Shown piece after piece: positions 11,058 to 22,703 of a stretch of DNA of 64,000 nt. Under the pieces are notes generated by a model. The model was not told where the DNA came from, ran no database searches, and was given only the letters and a program-made list of their open reading frames with translations. The position numbers were made by a program, and so were the translations under genes. The stretch comes from Heterohyrax brucei (taxonomy: Eukaryota; Chordata; Mammalia; Hyracoidea; Procaviidae), in the NCBI GenBank assembly GCA_028571685.1, contig CM053143.1, positions 134,388,829 through 134,452,828 on the forward strand, given 5' to 3'. Each line of letters begins with the position of its first letter. The first letter of the stretch is position 1.

Positions 11058-13451
11058 AGTTCCTGGGACATAGTATTGGGGGGGTGCATGTACGTGCACG
11101 CATTATGCCTTTTTATATATGTTGCTGACTTGAACTGACATTAAGAAGACATAATTAAACTATGAAATAAGCAGACCTAACATATCCTAATGGTTTCACT
11201 TAAGACAATCTGATAAGCTTTTCTAATTCAACTGCTGAACTAATAAGCTATAATTATTAAATTAATATAAACAAATGCACAGTTATTATCGTTAACGTTT
11301 CACTTACCAGGGACACAATCCATGACTCCTTGATCATATTTTATAACTTCATCATATAATTCTGATCAAAAGGAATATTTTGGGGTAGTTTTTATGTACA
11401 TAAACAGGAAATTGAAGAAAATGAATGGAACAAAAGAAAAAGGGCAGAATGATATGGTTTTCCTGCATTATGTAGAATGAGGCTGAAATTCATTTCTAGA
11501 AACAGCAGGAGATGCAGGGTATATGCATGATTTTTCTATGCCAGAGCTGTTTTACTGAATTTTATAATATACGTGTATTACATGTTTGGTATGTTATTTG
11601 CAAAACTACGGTATTTCAACTATAATTAATGATTTATAAGTGAATAACTTGGGCATATATCCATGTATTTTGTATGTATATATTCTAGATAATCATCTTT
11701 CTGAGCTGAAAAATCTCCTTCCTATCTGAGTATTCTTTATAGGACCTGATTATAACTTGGCATTTCCTATCCTAGTAATAACTGACCTTCCATCCTCAAT
11801 TCCTTGGGGACTCATCATGAAGGTTAATCTCCGTATATCCACTTCGCTGTTTTACACTACAACTTCCAGACCTAAAGCTCAGGATTCCTTAATCTACTGA
11901 CATCATGCCCATTTTCCTCTGATGTTGCCATTATAACCCAACTTACACCTTCAGTTCCAGTCCAATCAGCTGATAGACTAACTGCCTTGTATGTGTACTT
12001 TGAATGTTTGCCTTAACCAGTCATTTGTTCAGAACCTACTTATGCCATAATAGTTGGCGTATATAGATACAATCACATGCTTCAATATTACCAAATCAAA
12101 AATACTCTGATGAAAGTCAAGAGATGCAAAAGGTGCCTTGAATTGGTGTTATAAACAGGTTTCATGTTCCAAATTCAGCACAAAACCAACAATTTATAGA
12201 CAGCATTATTTTAGATATGGATATGAAGTCCCTAATAAATCTACCACATAGAGTTTTCCTTCACTGTCAGATGCCTTTTCAGTTGAATACTAGAATGACT
12301 TAAATTTGAGGGACAAATTGTACTAAAATATAGACATTTATTACTTGCACAGTAAGTGTGGCAAGATGCCTACATTATGAGAAGCACAGGGCCCCTGAGA
12401 CTGAGGGAAGAACAGATCCATGCCTCTACTTCTAGATTTATTTATTCAGACATAAACTCATTAAATAACATCGTAGGCTAAATCCCATGATTTTATCAAT
12501 TTTTATAGGATTTTCTTCTTTCTTATTAATGTATTTTTTTCTGGGAAGCAAATTAAAGTTGTCTGTCATATATGATGCTACTGTGCTGTAATTATTTATT
12601 TCAAACTCAAACACAATTGAAGAGGAGTACTGCACCTTAGTCTCTGTCAGTTTTAAAAGTCAGTGTTCTGATTCTGGCTCCCAATTTTCCTAGAATGGCA
12701 AATGTATTTCATTTCAGCATAATAATATCTGTTTTGATTACTTCACAGAATTCTTATAAAAAATAAAAACTCTGAAGATTTCTAAATAATTAAAAATATT
12801 TTCAGTTTGTTCTCCTATGGATGCAAAATTACCCATAAGCAGGTTTTCCTTTGCCTTTCTAGACAGAGGTGAGGGTAGTACACAAAGGATGCAGAGCAGG
12901 TTTGTACAGATAAAAGAGAATTGCTTAAACCCTTCTGGTGAGAGCAGGTGTAAAAGCATTGTCTGTGTGTTAAAGTTAATTGTGTTTGAACACGTATTAA
13001 CAGAGTTAGCTGGAAAGTTTAATCAGCCAGTTTAAACTTTTTCGTTATGTCTGCTAGCATCTTATCCCTTACACCACTGTTTAATAGAAAAGCACAGGAG
13101 TGTCAATAAAGGACATCCCATAGTCAATGATTCTCGCAAAATGCTAGCTGTCACAACAGCAGCCTAATCCAGTATTACTCCACTGACAATTCCATCTTCA
13201 AAGAAAAATGATAACAAATATTTGATTGAATTTAGACATCAGTCCTTCCTAGCCTGTCAGTTATGAACTGCAAAAGCTAAATTATATGACTTTTCCAAAA
13301 TATAGCCACTTTTCAATGAAGCTGGCCAACTTAGTATTGATTTAGATGGAATAAAACAAGGTATTTTTAGCTATTGTAAAATTTCATCTTTGGAAATGTT
13401 ACCATCAAATATAAGAAAGAACAGCTAATTAAATTCAACTAGTATCTAAGT
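11058..13451. other. Unassigned AT-rich DNA
   Basis: This 2.4-kb stretch shows no mobile element I can name and no open frame above about 73 codons. Old, highly diverged repeats could be missed by eye. Confidence 0.6.
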
Positions 13452-13698
13452 TTTTCTTTTCTTTTTAAATTTAATATGACTGAGTGAAAATGTACATCCC
13501 CTTATAAATTTACTTGCCCACCTATATGCAGCTTCCACTGCTCTCCCTGTCCGGTGATAGCACACTATTCCTCTCTGCTCCATACATGTCTCATCCTCCC
13601 AACAGTCTCCTTTGCCCTCCTCTCCACCCACTCTCTTTCCTCCAACCAGAGTTTGGCAGGATGATATCCTATAGATGTACAGAACCATAAAGTGCAAC
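13452..13698 (-). mobile_element. 5'-truncated L1 3' end
   Basis: The left end is a T-rich tract (the poly(A) tail on the minus strand), followed by the complement of the terminal 3' UTR seen in the full-length L1 at about 9610-9830 ('gactgagtgaaaatgtacat', then the C/T-rich complement of the purine tract). Only the last 0.25 kb inserted. Its open frames are not genes. Confidence 0.85.
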
Positions 13699-14970
13699 AA
13701 GCATAGAGATCTCCTTGTGTACTATTTTCCCAATTTGTTGAACCTCTTTTATGATTCTTGTATCTACACATCCCTTTTCCTCTCAACTTGATCTCAGGAA
13801 AGAACATAAAATTTACCACATTCAGTCATAAATGGTTGAGAAGTTGCATTGTCCCTTAGAATTATATTAAGGTTTAAAAATTTTGCTACAGAAATGAATA
13901 TCTAAAGCTGGAAATTTAAGCATGAACCAATAGAATTATCACCTACTGTGCTAAGCAAGACATCCATTTTTGTTGATTGATTGAAGCCTGTCAGTGCTAA
14001 TCTCCTGGTGAGACTTTTGGCATAGTAATATATAACGCCAAGTCAGTAACATTCGGTGCTTGCACAAAAGTTTACTGATACTGAATATTTCAAAGTAAAA
14101 ATAATTGGATAAATAATAGAAAGTACAACCTATATTACATCCACCCAAAATTGTGTTTTAATGTGTTAATTAAGAGAAGAACATGTGTTTTCAGAAAATC
14201 ACTGGAAAGTCGTTCATTATATTTGGCTAATTTTAGTGACAGGAATTTTTACTGCCCTTAACCAGTCTCACTTTGCAAATTTCCTTCTTAGTGTCTCTAT
14301 TCTGACTGCCAATGTGGGTGCTAATTAGCATCAATTTTGCTGGTAATACTTTTTCTCTCTTGGGGACTGAGTACAGCTATTCACTAAGAACAAAAATGCA
14401 AGTATCCCTTGATTTCTGTGGACCAGTGGACTGTGGTAATTGATTTTAGTCATAGCTAATCCAAGCTAGTTTAGAACTCCCTAACTAACTGTATACCCTA
14501 TTAGCAATCCCGTTAACCATGAAGCTTGCCTAAGGTGACAAGGACAACAACGCAATAGCACCAAAGCCAGCCACCATGGAAAACAGACTCACCTACTGTG
14601 GAGAGACAGAATTCACTTGAGAACAGGGATTCTCTAGTTGAATACATTTTCAAGAAGCTCTCTTTAAGCACTTAATTAAATAGAGTTTTCTCTATGACTT
14701 TCATTTAAAAATGCACTATAAAAGCCACTTGAGTCTCCTTTGCTGTTGCCAAGTTTTGAATGCCTGATTGCCAGACTCAGAGCAGCACTGTAACTAATGT
14801 AATACATCGTGAATATGTGTTCTCACTTCAGTTTAAGGTACTGAGTATCCAAATCTAAAGCTTGCTCATCACAGAACATATGCAATATTGTCACCCTAGT
14901 ATACTACAGACAGACTTATTTAACAAAGATTTACTGTGTCCTAGGATGTATAAAATTTTGGCTTGTATGT
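13699..14970. other. Unassigned AT-rich DNA
   Basis: I recognise no gene or repeat. A poly-purine or CpG-rich promoter-like segment is also absent. Confidence 0.55.
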
Positions 14971-15023
14971 GGGAAATGGTCAGATCCGACTCGACGGCAC
15001 TTGGCTTTGGCTGGGGGAAATGG
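14971..15023 (+). mobile_element. 35-bp SINE-tail micro-insertion with 9-bp direct repeats
   Basis: The insert 14980-15014 is only the 3' end of the SINE (tcagatccgactcgacgg, then cacttggctttggctgg). The sequence gggaaatgg lies directly on both sides (14971-14979 and 15015-15023), as in a target-site duplication. No tRNA-like head and no poly(A) are present. Confidence 0.75.
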
Positions 15024-15342
15024 ATTATTCCCCTGTGATTTTCAGTCTTAGAATTTCCATCTGCCTCCAAGAAATCTCTACCAGAGTGCAAATAATTCAT
15101 CACCCTGAAGACCTCCCCATAACGATTTCATTCCTATCAGCTTTTCTACACATCCACAAATTGTATACAACTTTGGGAAACCCTTTAATCCATTTTTTTG
15201 TCTTCTTCCTCAAATTCAATATATCATTGACTTTTCTCTCTTAAAATTTTCCAGTCTGTGGCATTCCTCATAATCTAATTCTTTTTCATTTTATACCTAG
15301 ATTACTGTAATGACTTCCTGAGTAGATTATCTGTTTTTAGTC
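15024..15342. other. Unassigned DNA
   Basis: I see nothing recognisable in this AT-rich stretch between the micro-insertion and the MER5-like element. Confidence 0.5.
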
Positions 15343-15687
15343 CAGTGATTCTTTACCCTAGAATAACCTAGAGAACAAGAAACATAGCGATATTTGAATT
15401 GCATTCATCCACAGAGATTCTCATTTAATTGGTCTGTGGTACAGTCTGGAAACCCAGGTGGCATAGTGGTTAAGTGATAAGGCTTCTAACCAGCAGGTGA
15501 GCGTTCAAATCCGCCAAGTGCTCCTTGGAAACTCTATGGGGCAGTTCTACTCAGTCTGTAGTGACACTATGAGTCAGAATCGACTAAGTGGCAGTGGATT
15601 TGGTCTGAGCGGCATAGTCTAGGAATTAACATTTATGAAATCTCCCCACGTGAGTCTAATGCTTAGTCATGATTGAAAACCATCACA
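15343..15687. mobile_element. MER5-like hAT MITE split by a SINE
   Basis: The left end 'cagtgattctttaccctagaat' and the right end '..gattgaaaaccatcac' resemble the CAGTGGTTCTCAA inverted ends of MER5A-type non-autonomous hAT elements. Body blocks 'gagattctcatttaattggtctg' and 'aatgc/gtgagtctaatg' also fit. A SINE sits in the middle. No transposase is encoded. Confidence 0.65.
15449..15602 (+). mobile_element. AfroSINE, full length, inside the MER5-like element
   Basis: The tRNA-like head 'aacccaggtggcatagtggttaag', the B-box-like 'gcgttcaaatccgcc' and the tail 'cgactaagtggcagtggatttgg' are all present. A 5-bp repeat gtctg (15444-15448 and 15603-15607) flanks it. Confidence 0.88.
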
Positions 15688-15914
15688 CCCAATTGCTTTA
15701 TCCTCACTGTTGTTATCAGAATGTTATTGTATCTCACCATTCAAAAAATGAATGGTGTGATTCCATTTCATCTGCTAAAGAACCAACAACCTTTAATTTG
15801 CTATATTGTCAACTCAAATGTCTTTTCTGTGTTTTAAAGTCCTGCAATGTTCAACTGTTTCCAAAATCCCCTAATCTTATTTCCAACTGTAGCTACAATA
15901 TTTGCTCTTTTTGA

Positions 15915-16245
15915 GTGAACTCTATGCACACACATGTGTAACAGCTTTGTTTGCAATTGCCTAAAACTAGAATCAGCCAGATGTCCTTCAACAGAGGAAT
16001 GATTAAGCAGGCTGTGATACATAAATATCAGCAATAAAAGGGAACAAACTATACCTGCAACAAACTGGATGAATTGCCAAGTAATTATGTTAAGTGAAAA
16101 AGGGCATATGGTTACGCATTATACGATTCTATTTACATAACATTTTTTATTGTGAAAAAATTTTAGAAATGAAAGACAGATTAGTGGTTGCTAGAGATTA
16201 GAAACAAGGGAGAGAACAGGGAGTGGAGAAGAGACCAAACTGTTT
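15915..16245 (+). mobile_element. L1 3' end (older, L1MA-like)
   Basis: It contains the recognisable end of ORF2/3' UTR in many placental L1s: 'gccagatgtccttcaacagagg', 'cagcaataaaagggaa', 'ggatgaattgccaag', 'gattctatttacataacatt' and 'gattagtggttgctaga'. It is truncated on both sides. Confidence 0.8.
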
Positions 16246-16511
16246 AGATGACAAGCAGATACCACAAGGAATCTTCCTTGTGCTGGGACTGTTTAGTATC
16301 TTGTCTGTGTTGGTTGATACACACAAATTTTAGTTACGTTTTTCCCACCAAAATTCCCTCATTTTCAGTGAGAAAGGGCACCTTGCTTTGCTTTGCTTTC
16401 ATCTTCTGTGCTGATCTGTTTATTTCTTCTGTTAATTATTTAAAACTATTTTTAATTGAAGTATATAGTGCATACAGGAAAACACAGACATCCTAAGCAT
16501 ATATATATATA

Positions 16512-16705
16512 ATTACTGTCTATCTGATTCCAGCTCATAGTAACATATAGGACAGAGTAAAGCTGCCATATGTGGTTTCCAAAGCATTCTGTAATCTTGA
16601 CCAAAATCAGTTGCTACACTTTTCTCCAATGGAATTTTTGGTGGATTCAAACTGCCGATCGTTCAGTTAGCAGCTGAATGCTTTTACTACTGTGTTGTCA
16701 GGATC
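16512..16705 (-). mobile_element. AfroSINE, longer variant
   Basis: Minus-strand copy with extra sequence in the middle (16600-16640), as in the longer SINE subtype also seen at 33.5, 36.7 and 44.6 kb. It is well diverged. Confidence 0.7.
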
Positions 16706-16730
16706 CATTATCCTAAATATACCAAAAAAC

Positions 16731-16885
16731 AAATTAAAATCATGGCTGTCAAGTCAATTTTTACTCATAACGACACTACGGGACAGAGTAGAACTACCCT
16801 ATAGGGTTTTGAAGCAGTGGCTGAATTCACGCTGCCCACCTTTTGGTTAGCAATGAAGCTCTTAACCACTGAGTCACCGGGGCTC
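16731..16885 (-). mobile_element. AfroSINE
   Basis: Minus-strand copy from 'catggctgtcaagtcaattt' to 'cactgagtcaccggggctc', with the conserved 'ggacagagtagaacta' block in the middle. Confidence 0.85.
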
Positions 16886-16992
16886 TTATCCTCAGTGAAC
16901 CACTCAATAAAAGTTTACAAGCTGAACATGTTTCTGTAACTAGAACTGAGATCAAGAAACATGTATCCCATGCTCCTTTCCAGTCACTACAA

Positions 16993-17159
16993 CCCAAACC
17001 AAACTCACTGTCATTGAGTCAATTCTGGCTCACAGCAATCCTAAAGGACAGAATAGTACTGCTGCCTAGACTTCCTAAGGAGCGCCCGACTGAGGTGAAC
17101 CCTCAGACTTTTGGCTAGCAGATGTAGCACTTAGTCACTACACCTCCAGGGTTTGCTAT
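16993..17159 (-). mobile_element. AfroSINE inside the L1 fragment
   Basis: A full minus-strand copy. The flanks tcactacaa (16984-16992) and tcactgcaa (17160-17168) differ at one of nine bases and are a likely target-site duplication. Confidence 0.88.
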
Positions 17160-17345
17160 TCACTGCAATACCAGGGGCAATCAGTATTTTGTTTTGGACA
17201 TACCTGATATTACACAATAAGTACTGCTTTAGGTCTTGTTTTCTTTTCTCTATACTGTTTGTGAAATACATGCATGTTGTGTGTGACATGCTGTACAATA
17301 CTATGTTGGGTTGTGAATGTACCATGATTTATCCATTTTACATTT

Positions 17346-17375
17346 GGATCCGACTCGACGGCACTTGGCTTGGCC
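17346..17375 (+). mobile_element. SINE-tail micro-copy (30 bp)
   Basis: This is an isolated copy of 'ggatccgactcgacggcact' plus 'tggcttggcc' with no other SINE sequence. It lies in L1 sequence between 'acatttgg' and 'agttggagtt' and appears to replace about 9 bp found in related L1 copies. That comparison is from memory of the L1 pattern. Confidence 0.65.
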
Positions 17376-17455
17376 AGTTGGAGTTAGTATGAATAGGGGT
17401 TGTATGTATAGTTTAGTTATACTTGAATGAACGATTTCTGAACAACAAACTTGAT

Positions 17456-20400
17456 TTTTTTCCTGACTCCTCCCCCTTGATTATCTTAAGATGGCTGTGG
17501 AAAAATGACTTTGCCACCTGAACAAAACATAATATCTTTCTGAGTGAAATGGATAGTCAAGTTGGATCTGAAAAATAAAAGTAAAATAAAATAAAGGCAA
17601 TTATGATCTCAGTCCAAATTTTCATGAAACAAATTTGAGACCCAAGCCCTATGTTCTTTTTCCTATTTGAAGTTGTGTGAAGAGGACCAGAAACATGAAC
17701 ATAGTAAGACCAAGACGCAGGACAGAAAGGGACGCTTCCAATTGGATGCTGCAGGAGATAGGATGCGGTCCCAAGGAAATCTTCACTCTTTCCTGAGAAA
17801 GATCTGACAGGTTAAATTATCTATTGGCTCTGAGATTTACAAACATTGGATATATCTATTATCAAACAAAAATAATTACGAAGATACAGTGTTTCCTTAT
17901 GTTATTTCTATTCCCCAGTTTAGCACATTAAATTCAACCAAAGGGTCAGTTGTAGACTGTAGTAGTGAAGAAGCAATAATTTAGTACTTGCGTGCTTTTC
18001 TCTGTTCTGAGCACAGCAAAAAATAGGAGACATGACTCACCTTCAAGAAGAGAATATTTATTTTTTAAAAACAACAATAATAAAAATAATTTTTAAAAGA
18101 TACTTGTTCAATGCCAAGTATATTGTTTAATACCTATACAATATGTAGCGAATAACTGCTCAGTTAAATACACTACAGTACAATACTGAACAATAACAAA
18201 TATTACAGCTTAGAATTAAGTAATCTGATCCATGGAAGGTTACAATCAAGTTTCAATGAAGGCTGAAAAAATCTTGAAAGTCCTTTAGTAGGTAAGAACC
18301 TAATATAGAATGATAACTTACAGAGACAAAGAGAATGAAAGAAATGACAGGTGTTTGAGGATAGGTAACTAACCAACCCCAAACCTAACTGTACCATAGG
18401 TAAATGATTTTGCATACATTGATGAAACAGTGTGAAATAAACACCTCTGGCAAAACTGACAGTAATCACATCTAGGGCCTGTGAATACACTGATCTAACG
18501 CTGACTAAAAGAAAAGTTGCTTACTTGCTGGGAAGAAAAAGAAAGTAGGTTTTAGGGTTTTCTCTCTGTTCTTTAAAAAATGTCTTTCAGCATTAAGGTA
18601 TTAACTCTCATACGCTTATCATCAAATGATTTTTTTGACTCAAGGCTTTATTTCAGATGAAATCGCATTCCAGAACTTCAACTTGAATGCGTCATTCTCC
18701 TTGATCACGTAAAAGCTAATGCACTCATACTTTATGTAGTTTTTGAAGGTTTTGTTAAAAAGACATAACTTGCCACTTAATCAGTTAACCAGACAGTAAA
18801 ATACAACAGCTGACTTGTATAAATCTTCCTAAGGAATTGAGCATAGTCATCAAATAATTAGTCCACTGGAAGCATCTGGTCATGTCTTCATTTTTCCTCC
18901 TTTTCTAACCAATTAGCGTATGTTTTGTATTAGATAGGTCCTTTGAATTTTTCCTTGGTAGATGTCTCGAGACATTTCTGGTGTTCACATATTGTGTATC
19001 CTAGTAAGCTCCTCAAAGGGAAAGCTCACATCCCATCCCAAACTCACCTAGAAAAAAACAAAAAACAAAAAAACCCAGAAAAACCTTGGACATGTTAATT
19101 GTGCCATAAATGTATAAATATGAAATGATTAAGAGTCACAATCAAACTACTTTCATTTAGTGGCTCTCCTTCAGCATCCTGCATTATACCAACAAGAGTT
19201 ATGATTAAAGAAACTTTACTTTGGTGGCCTTAGAATGTTGAACTGCCGGTCACAGAGTCAAATTTCACACAGCCTGGTACTGGCTCATCGACTATTCCTC
19301 TTCTCCGTAATATTCCCGAGTCAATAACTTGTTCTGTAAGCTATTTTGGAACCATCTAGGTTATCAGGTTCAGTTTAAGAGTGTGCTCATCTATAAATTT
19401 AGATGTATTTATATCAATTTTAAAATGTCTTGCCTAAATTTTGTTGTCATTATTTAAAGTTTCTTTGACAATGTTCTTCTATTTATTAAAAACTTTCACT
19501 GTCTCAGTTCCAGCATTGAATTTGCTCTCAATTGTACTCACAGGAATCTTGATCAGTGACAAGGAGTTACAGTCTAGGAAACATAACAAAGAGTTAATCC
19601 ACAGTTACCAGCATTAGATGTTTTAGTTTTATGTTAATACACACATCCTCCAAGCTGTATGCATCCTCCACACTGTATGTCTTCAAGGTTGTTTTTCAGA
19701 ACTAAGACCACTTTGCACATCATACAGTGGTTTGCACACAGTATGACTATAATGGATATTGGGAAACCAAATAAAATATTGTTTATGTTTGAAGTCCCAT
19801 ATTGCTAATGCAAAGAGTTTCTACTAATCCTTGAAAAGAATTTCATAATTTTTGTAGCTGGTCGAGTTAAGAATTAAACATTAGAATTGACAAATATTTA
19901 TAAGATTTTTTGTTTCTGTTTTGACTACAAAGAAAAAAATGCATCAGCCTTGGTAGTGATGAAATGCAGGGCTGAGGCAAATGTACTTGAAATGAAGAAA
20001 AATAACTGCTAGGGATTTAACTAAATGACATAGAGGAAAAGCAAACGGTTTGAAAGCTCTTGGGTAGGTTTTAGTCACAGCCTTGGAAAAAGGAAATCAC
20101 AGTTCTTTTCACCCTTCCCTACTTTAGAGAAAAAATGTGTAAGATAAAGTTTGAGCTTAGCAAGGTGTTTCTTGCTTCAAGGGGCCACTATATAAAAGCA
20201 TTCCCTTTCTCAAATTTTACATGACATTATTACCTTCTTTAATTCTCTCTCATGCAGATATGTACTGAGATATAGAAATAATGGAAATTGTTTCCCATGT
20301 GATATTAATTGTGGCATTATACAGTGAACACCTGCTTTTGAAATTTAAAATATATATATATGTGTATCTTCCCCAAAAGGACTTTTTTGACTTTACCTTG

Positions 20401-20493
20401 GTCTTCTGAAATCCAAATAAATTAACTACCCTTTAGTTCATACACAGATTTCTAATTTTTACATAAGAAGAATTTATATACACCGAATACAAC
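17456..20493. other. Unassigned AT-rich DNA
   Basis: At 3 kb this is the longest stretch without a recognisable mobile element. It has no open frame above 95 codons. An A-rich run lies near 19050-19085. It is a reasonable place to look for conserved non-coding sequence. Confidence 0.55.
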
Positions 20494-20652
20494 AGCTATA
20501 GCTGCCATCGAGTTGACTCTAACTCACAGCGACCCTACAGGACAGAATAAAACTGGCCCATAGTGTTTCCAAGGAGTGCCCAGTGGATTCAAACTGCCAA
20601 ACTTTTGGTCAGCGGCCATAGCACTTAACCACTACAAGCACCAGGGTTTCTA
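20494..20652 (-). mobile_element. AfroSINE, full length
   Basis: Minus-strand copy. It carries 'gccatcgagttgactctaac', 'cagcgaccctacaggacaga' and 'cttaaccactac..caccagggtttc'. Confidence 0.88.
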
Positions 20653-21420
20653 GTTACACAAATAGCTTGTGTTACTTGGTTTTAGGTTTTTGCTAGAGTC
20701 TGAAACTTTTACCTTTTGACATCAAGCTTCATTCATTTCTATTGATTGTTATAGTGGAAAACACACTGTTTTATTTTTTAAGACATTCCTCTATTTTCCA
20801 CTTTTAGTTAAATGAATGTTTAGAATTCTTCACAACTTCAAACTATTTACAGCTAGTTTTACTGATTATTTGATTTTATTCTGAGTGTGAAGTTATTACA
20901 CACGTGCATACATGGGTATGTTATATATATATATGTGTGTCCACATTTATGTCCTCCAAACATTCCATGTTGTTATGTCTGTACTTACGTTATACTGAAG
21001 CCAAATCTGTACAGTCTGTGACTCAACATCTTAACAGAACGAGTCAGTATATTTTCTATGTTTTGTTTGTTTTTTGCTAAAGTATGTAAATATGCATATA
21101 TATTGTAGTGTAGTATTCTTTCCCAAATATTAGTTTCATCAAGCTTTAGTCTAGTATTTTTCTGTTCAGTCATAACTATTTTTTTTCTTCTACTATCATA
21201 TTCAAGATCCCTTATAATTTAGAGTGACATAAATAAAAATCATCAACCTCTGAATTAAAAAATATCCTACTTTTTAAAAAATCTTTCTCTTCATTCTCCT
21301 GTAAGATTTCCTGGGCAGGTGTTTCTCAGGTAGTTGCTGTATCCGTCATATCCCCCTCCTTGTCTTTCCACTTGTCTTTTGTAATTTGAAGTTGCTGACT
21401 AGATGCATAAAAAAATTTGT
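20653..21420. other. Unassigned AT-rich DNA with a short TA/TG repeat
   Basis: No gene or mobile element is recognised. A (TA)n(TG)n microsatellite lies at about 20921-20940. Confidence 0.55.
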
Positions 21421-21517
21421 GTTGTCTTTGCCCCATGTCAATTTGATCCTCGGTGAGCATCGTTCCTGCTGAGTTGGGACCATTTGCTGTGCCCTAGGAT
21501 GGCAGCTTGGCAGCTTT
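21421..21517 (-). mobile_element. Inverted 5' part of an L1 3'-end insertion
   Basis: It is L1 3' UTR in the opposite orientation to the adjoining L1. Bases 21421-21469 are a near-perfect reverse complement of 21518-21567. This is the 5'-inversion structure expected from twin priming. Confidence 0.8.
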
Positions 21518-22126
21518 GCAGGAATGGATGCTCACCGAGGATCAAAATGACATGGGGTAAAGACAACCCAGAAGACAGAGAGACCCACACGAGTGGGTCC
21601 CTACATTAACTTGGGACCAGAAGAATCGGATGGTGCCTGGCCACCACCAGTGACAGCTGCGATGGAGCTCACAGAGAGGAGTCTCACTGGCAACACAAGA
21701 ATAAAAAGGGGTACCCCCCTGAGATCTCCACTAAAAGACCACCATTGATGGTCCAGTGGTTTCAGGGTTCCCTAGGGAGCATGGCCCCTGGCCCTGATGT
21801 CACCCTTGCCCATAAACCATAATGAAGGTCCACTGTTTGGACGCAAATGGATTGGACTTGGGGACACAAAGCAACCATATATTGGATGCACTTTATGGTT
21901 CTATGCGTCTATAGGCTATCATCTTGCTGACCTCTGGCTGGAGGAAGGAGAGTGGGTGGAGAGGAGGGGAAAGGAGACTGTTGGGAGGATGAGACATGTA
22001 TGGGGCAGAGAGGAATAGTGTGCTGTCACTGGACAGGGAGAGCAGTAGAAGCTGCATATAGGTGGGCATGCAAATTTACACAGGAATGTACATTTTCACT
22101 CAGTCATAATAAAAAAAAAAAAAAAG
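21518..22126 (+). mobile_element. 5'-truncated L1 3' end with poly(A) tail
   Basis: It is the same 3' UTR block as the full-length L1 at about 9230-9840, including the purine-rich tract near 21940-21990, and ends in an A run at 22111-22125. With the inverted piece it forms one insertion. No clear target-site duplication is seen. Confidence 0.9.
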
Positions 22127-22387
22127 TGCTTTGGTACATTGGGCCAGCCTCTGCCAGTCTCACTGAACAGTTCCAAGTACACAGAAGTCAGCATTCCTTA
22201 AAAAATTTCTGTATGGTTCATGGTTTAACATTTGAATCTAGTTATATACGGTGAAGAACTTTTTTATTATCTACAGCTTTGGTTTTTAGTGGTTAAGTAC
22301 TTACCTGTTAACTAGCTGAAACCTGAGTAGTTTTACCACAGGTATACTTTGGGAGAAAAATGTGGAAAATGTGCAAAAAGATGACAG

Positions 22388-22471
22388 CCCTGGGAACCAC
22401 CTGGGGCAATTCTATCTTGTCCTATAGGGTCACTATGTCTCAGAACTGGCTCAACAGCTGAAACTTTGGCT
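22388..22471 (+). mobile_element. AfroSINE 3' fragment
   Basis: Contains 'ctggggcaattctatcttgtcctatagggtcactatg' in two readable pieces and the tail 'caacagctgaaactttgg'. The head is missing. Confidence 0.7.
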
Positions 22472-22556
22472 TATTTTTTATTGAGATAACATTTGTTTTG
22501 AGACACCAAACACATGCTTGATGTCACATTTACCGACTTTATTTATAACAAAAATA

Positions 22557-22703
22557 GCCAGCCAAATGCCAAGTGCCGTCGAGTCGGATCCAACTCATGG
22601 CGACCCAAGGGGCCAGGGTAGAACTGACCCCCAGAGTATTCAAGGAGCACCTGGTGGATTTGAACTGCTGACCTTGCAGTTAGCAGTGGTAATAAGGGAA
22701 CCC
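22557..22703 (-). mobile_element. AfroSINE, GGATCC-tail subtype
   Basis: Minus-strand copy whose tail reads 'gccaagtgccgtcgagtcgg' followed by 'atccaactcatggcgaccc'. It is a fuller source-like copy of the tail found as micro-copies elsewhere. The head end is shortened. Confidence 0.85.

Larger units (their letters stand above)
16890..17455 (-). mobile_element. L1 3' end (older), interrupted twice
   Basis: Minus-strand L1 ORF2-end sequence ('gaatgtaccatgatttatccatttta', 'agtatgaataggg') is interrupted by a SINE (16993-17159) and by a short SINE-tail piece (17346-17375). Confidence 0.65.

Noticed and set aside
21797-22254. Gly/Glu/Trp-rich frames such as 'GGEEGKGDCWEDETC' that recur at 13.6, 22.0 and 37.6 kb
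   Set aside because: The recurrence comes from the shared purine-rich L1 3' UTR, not from a conserved gene.
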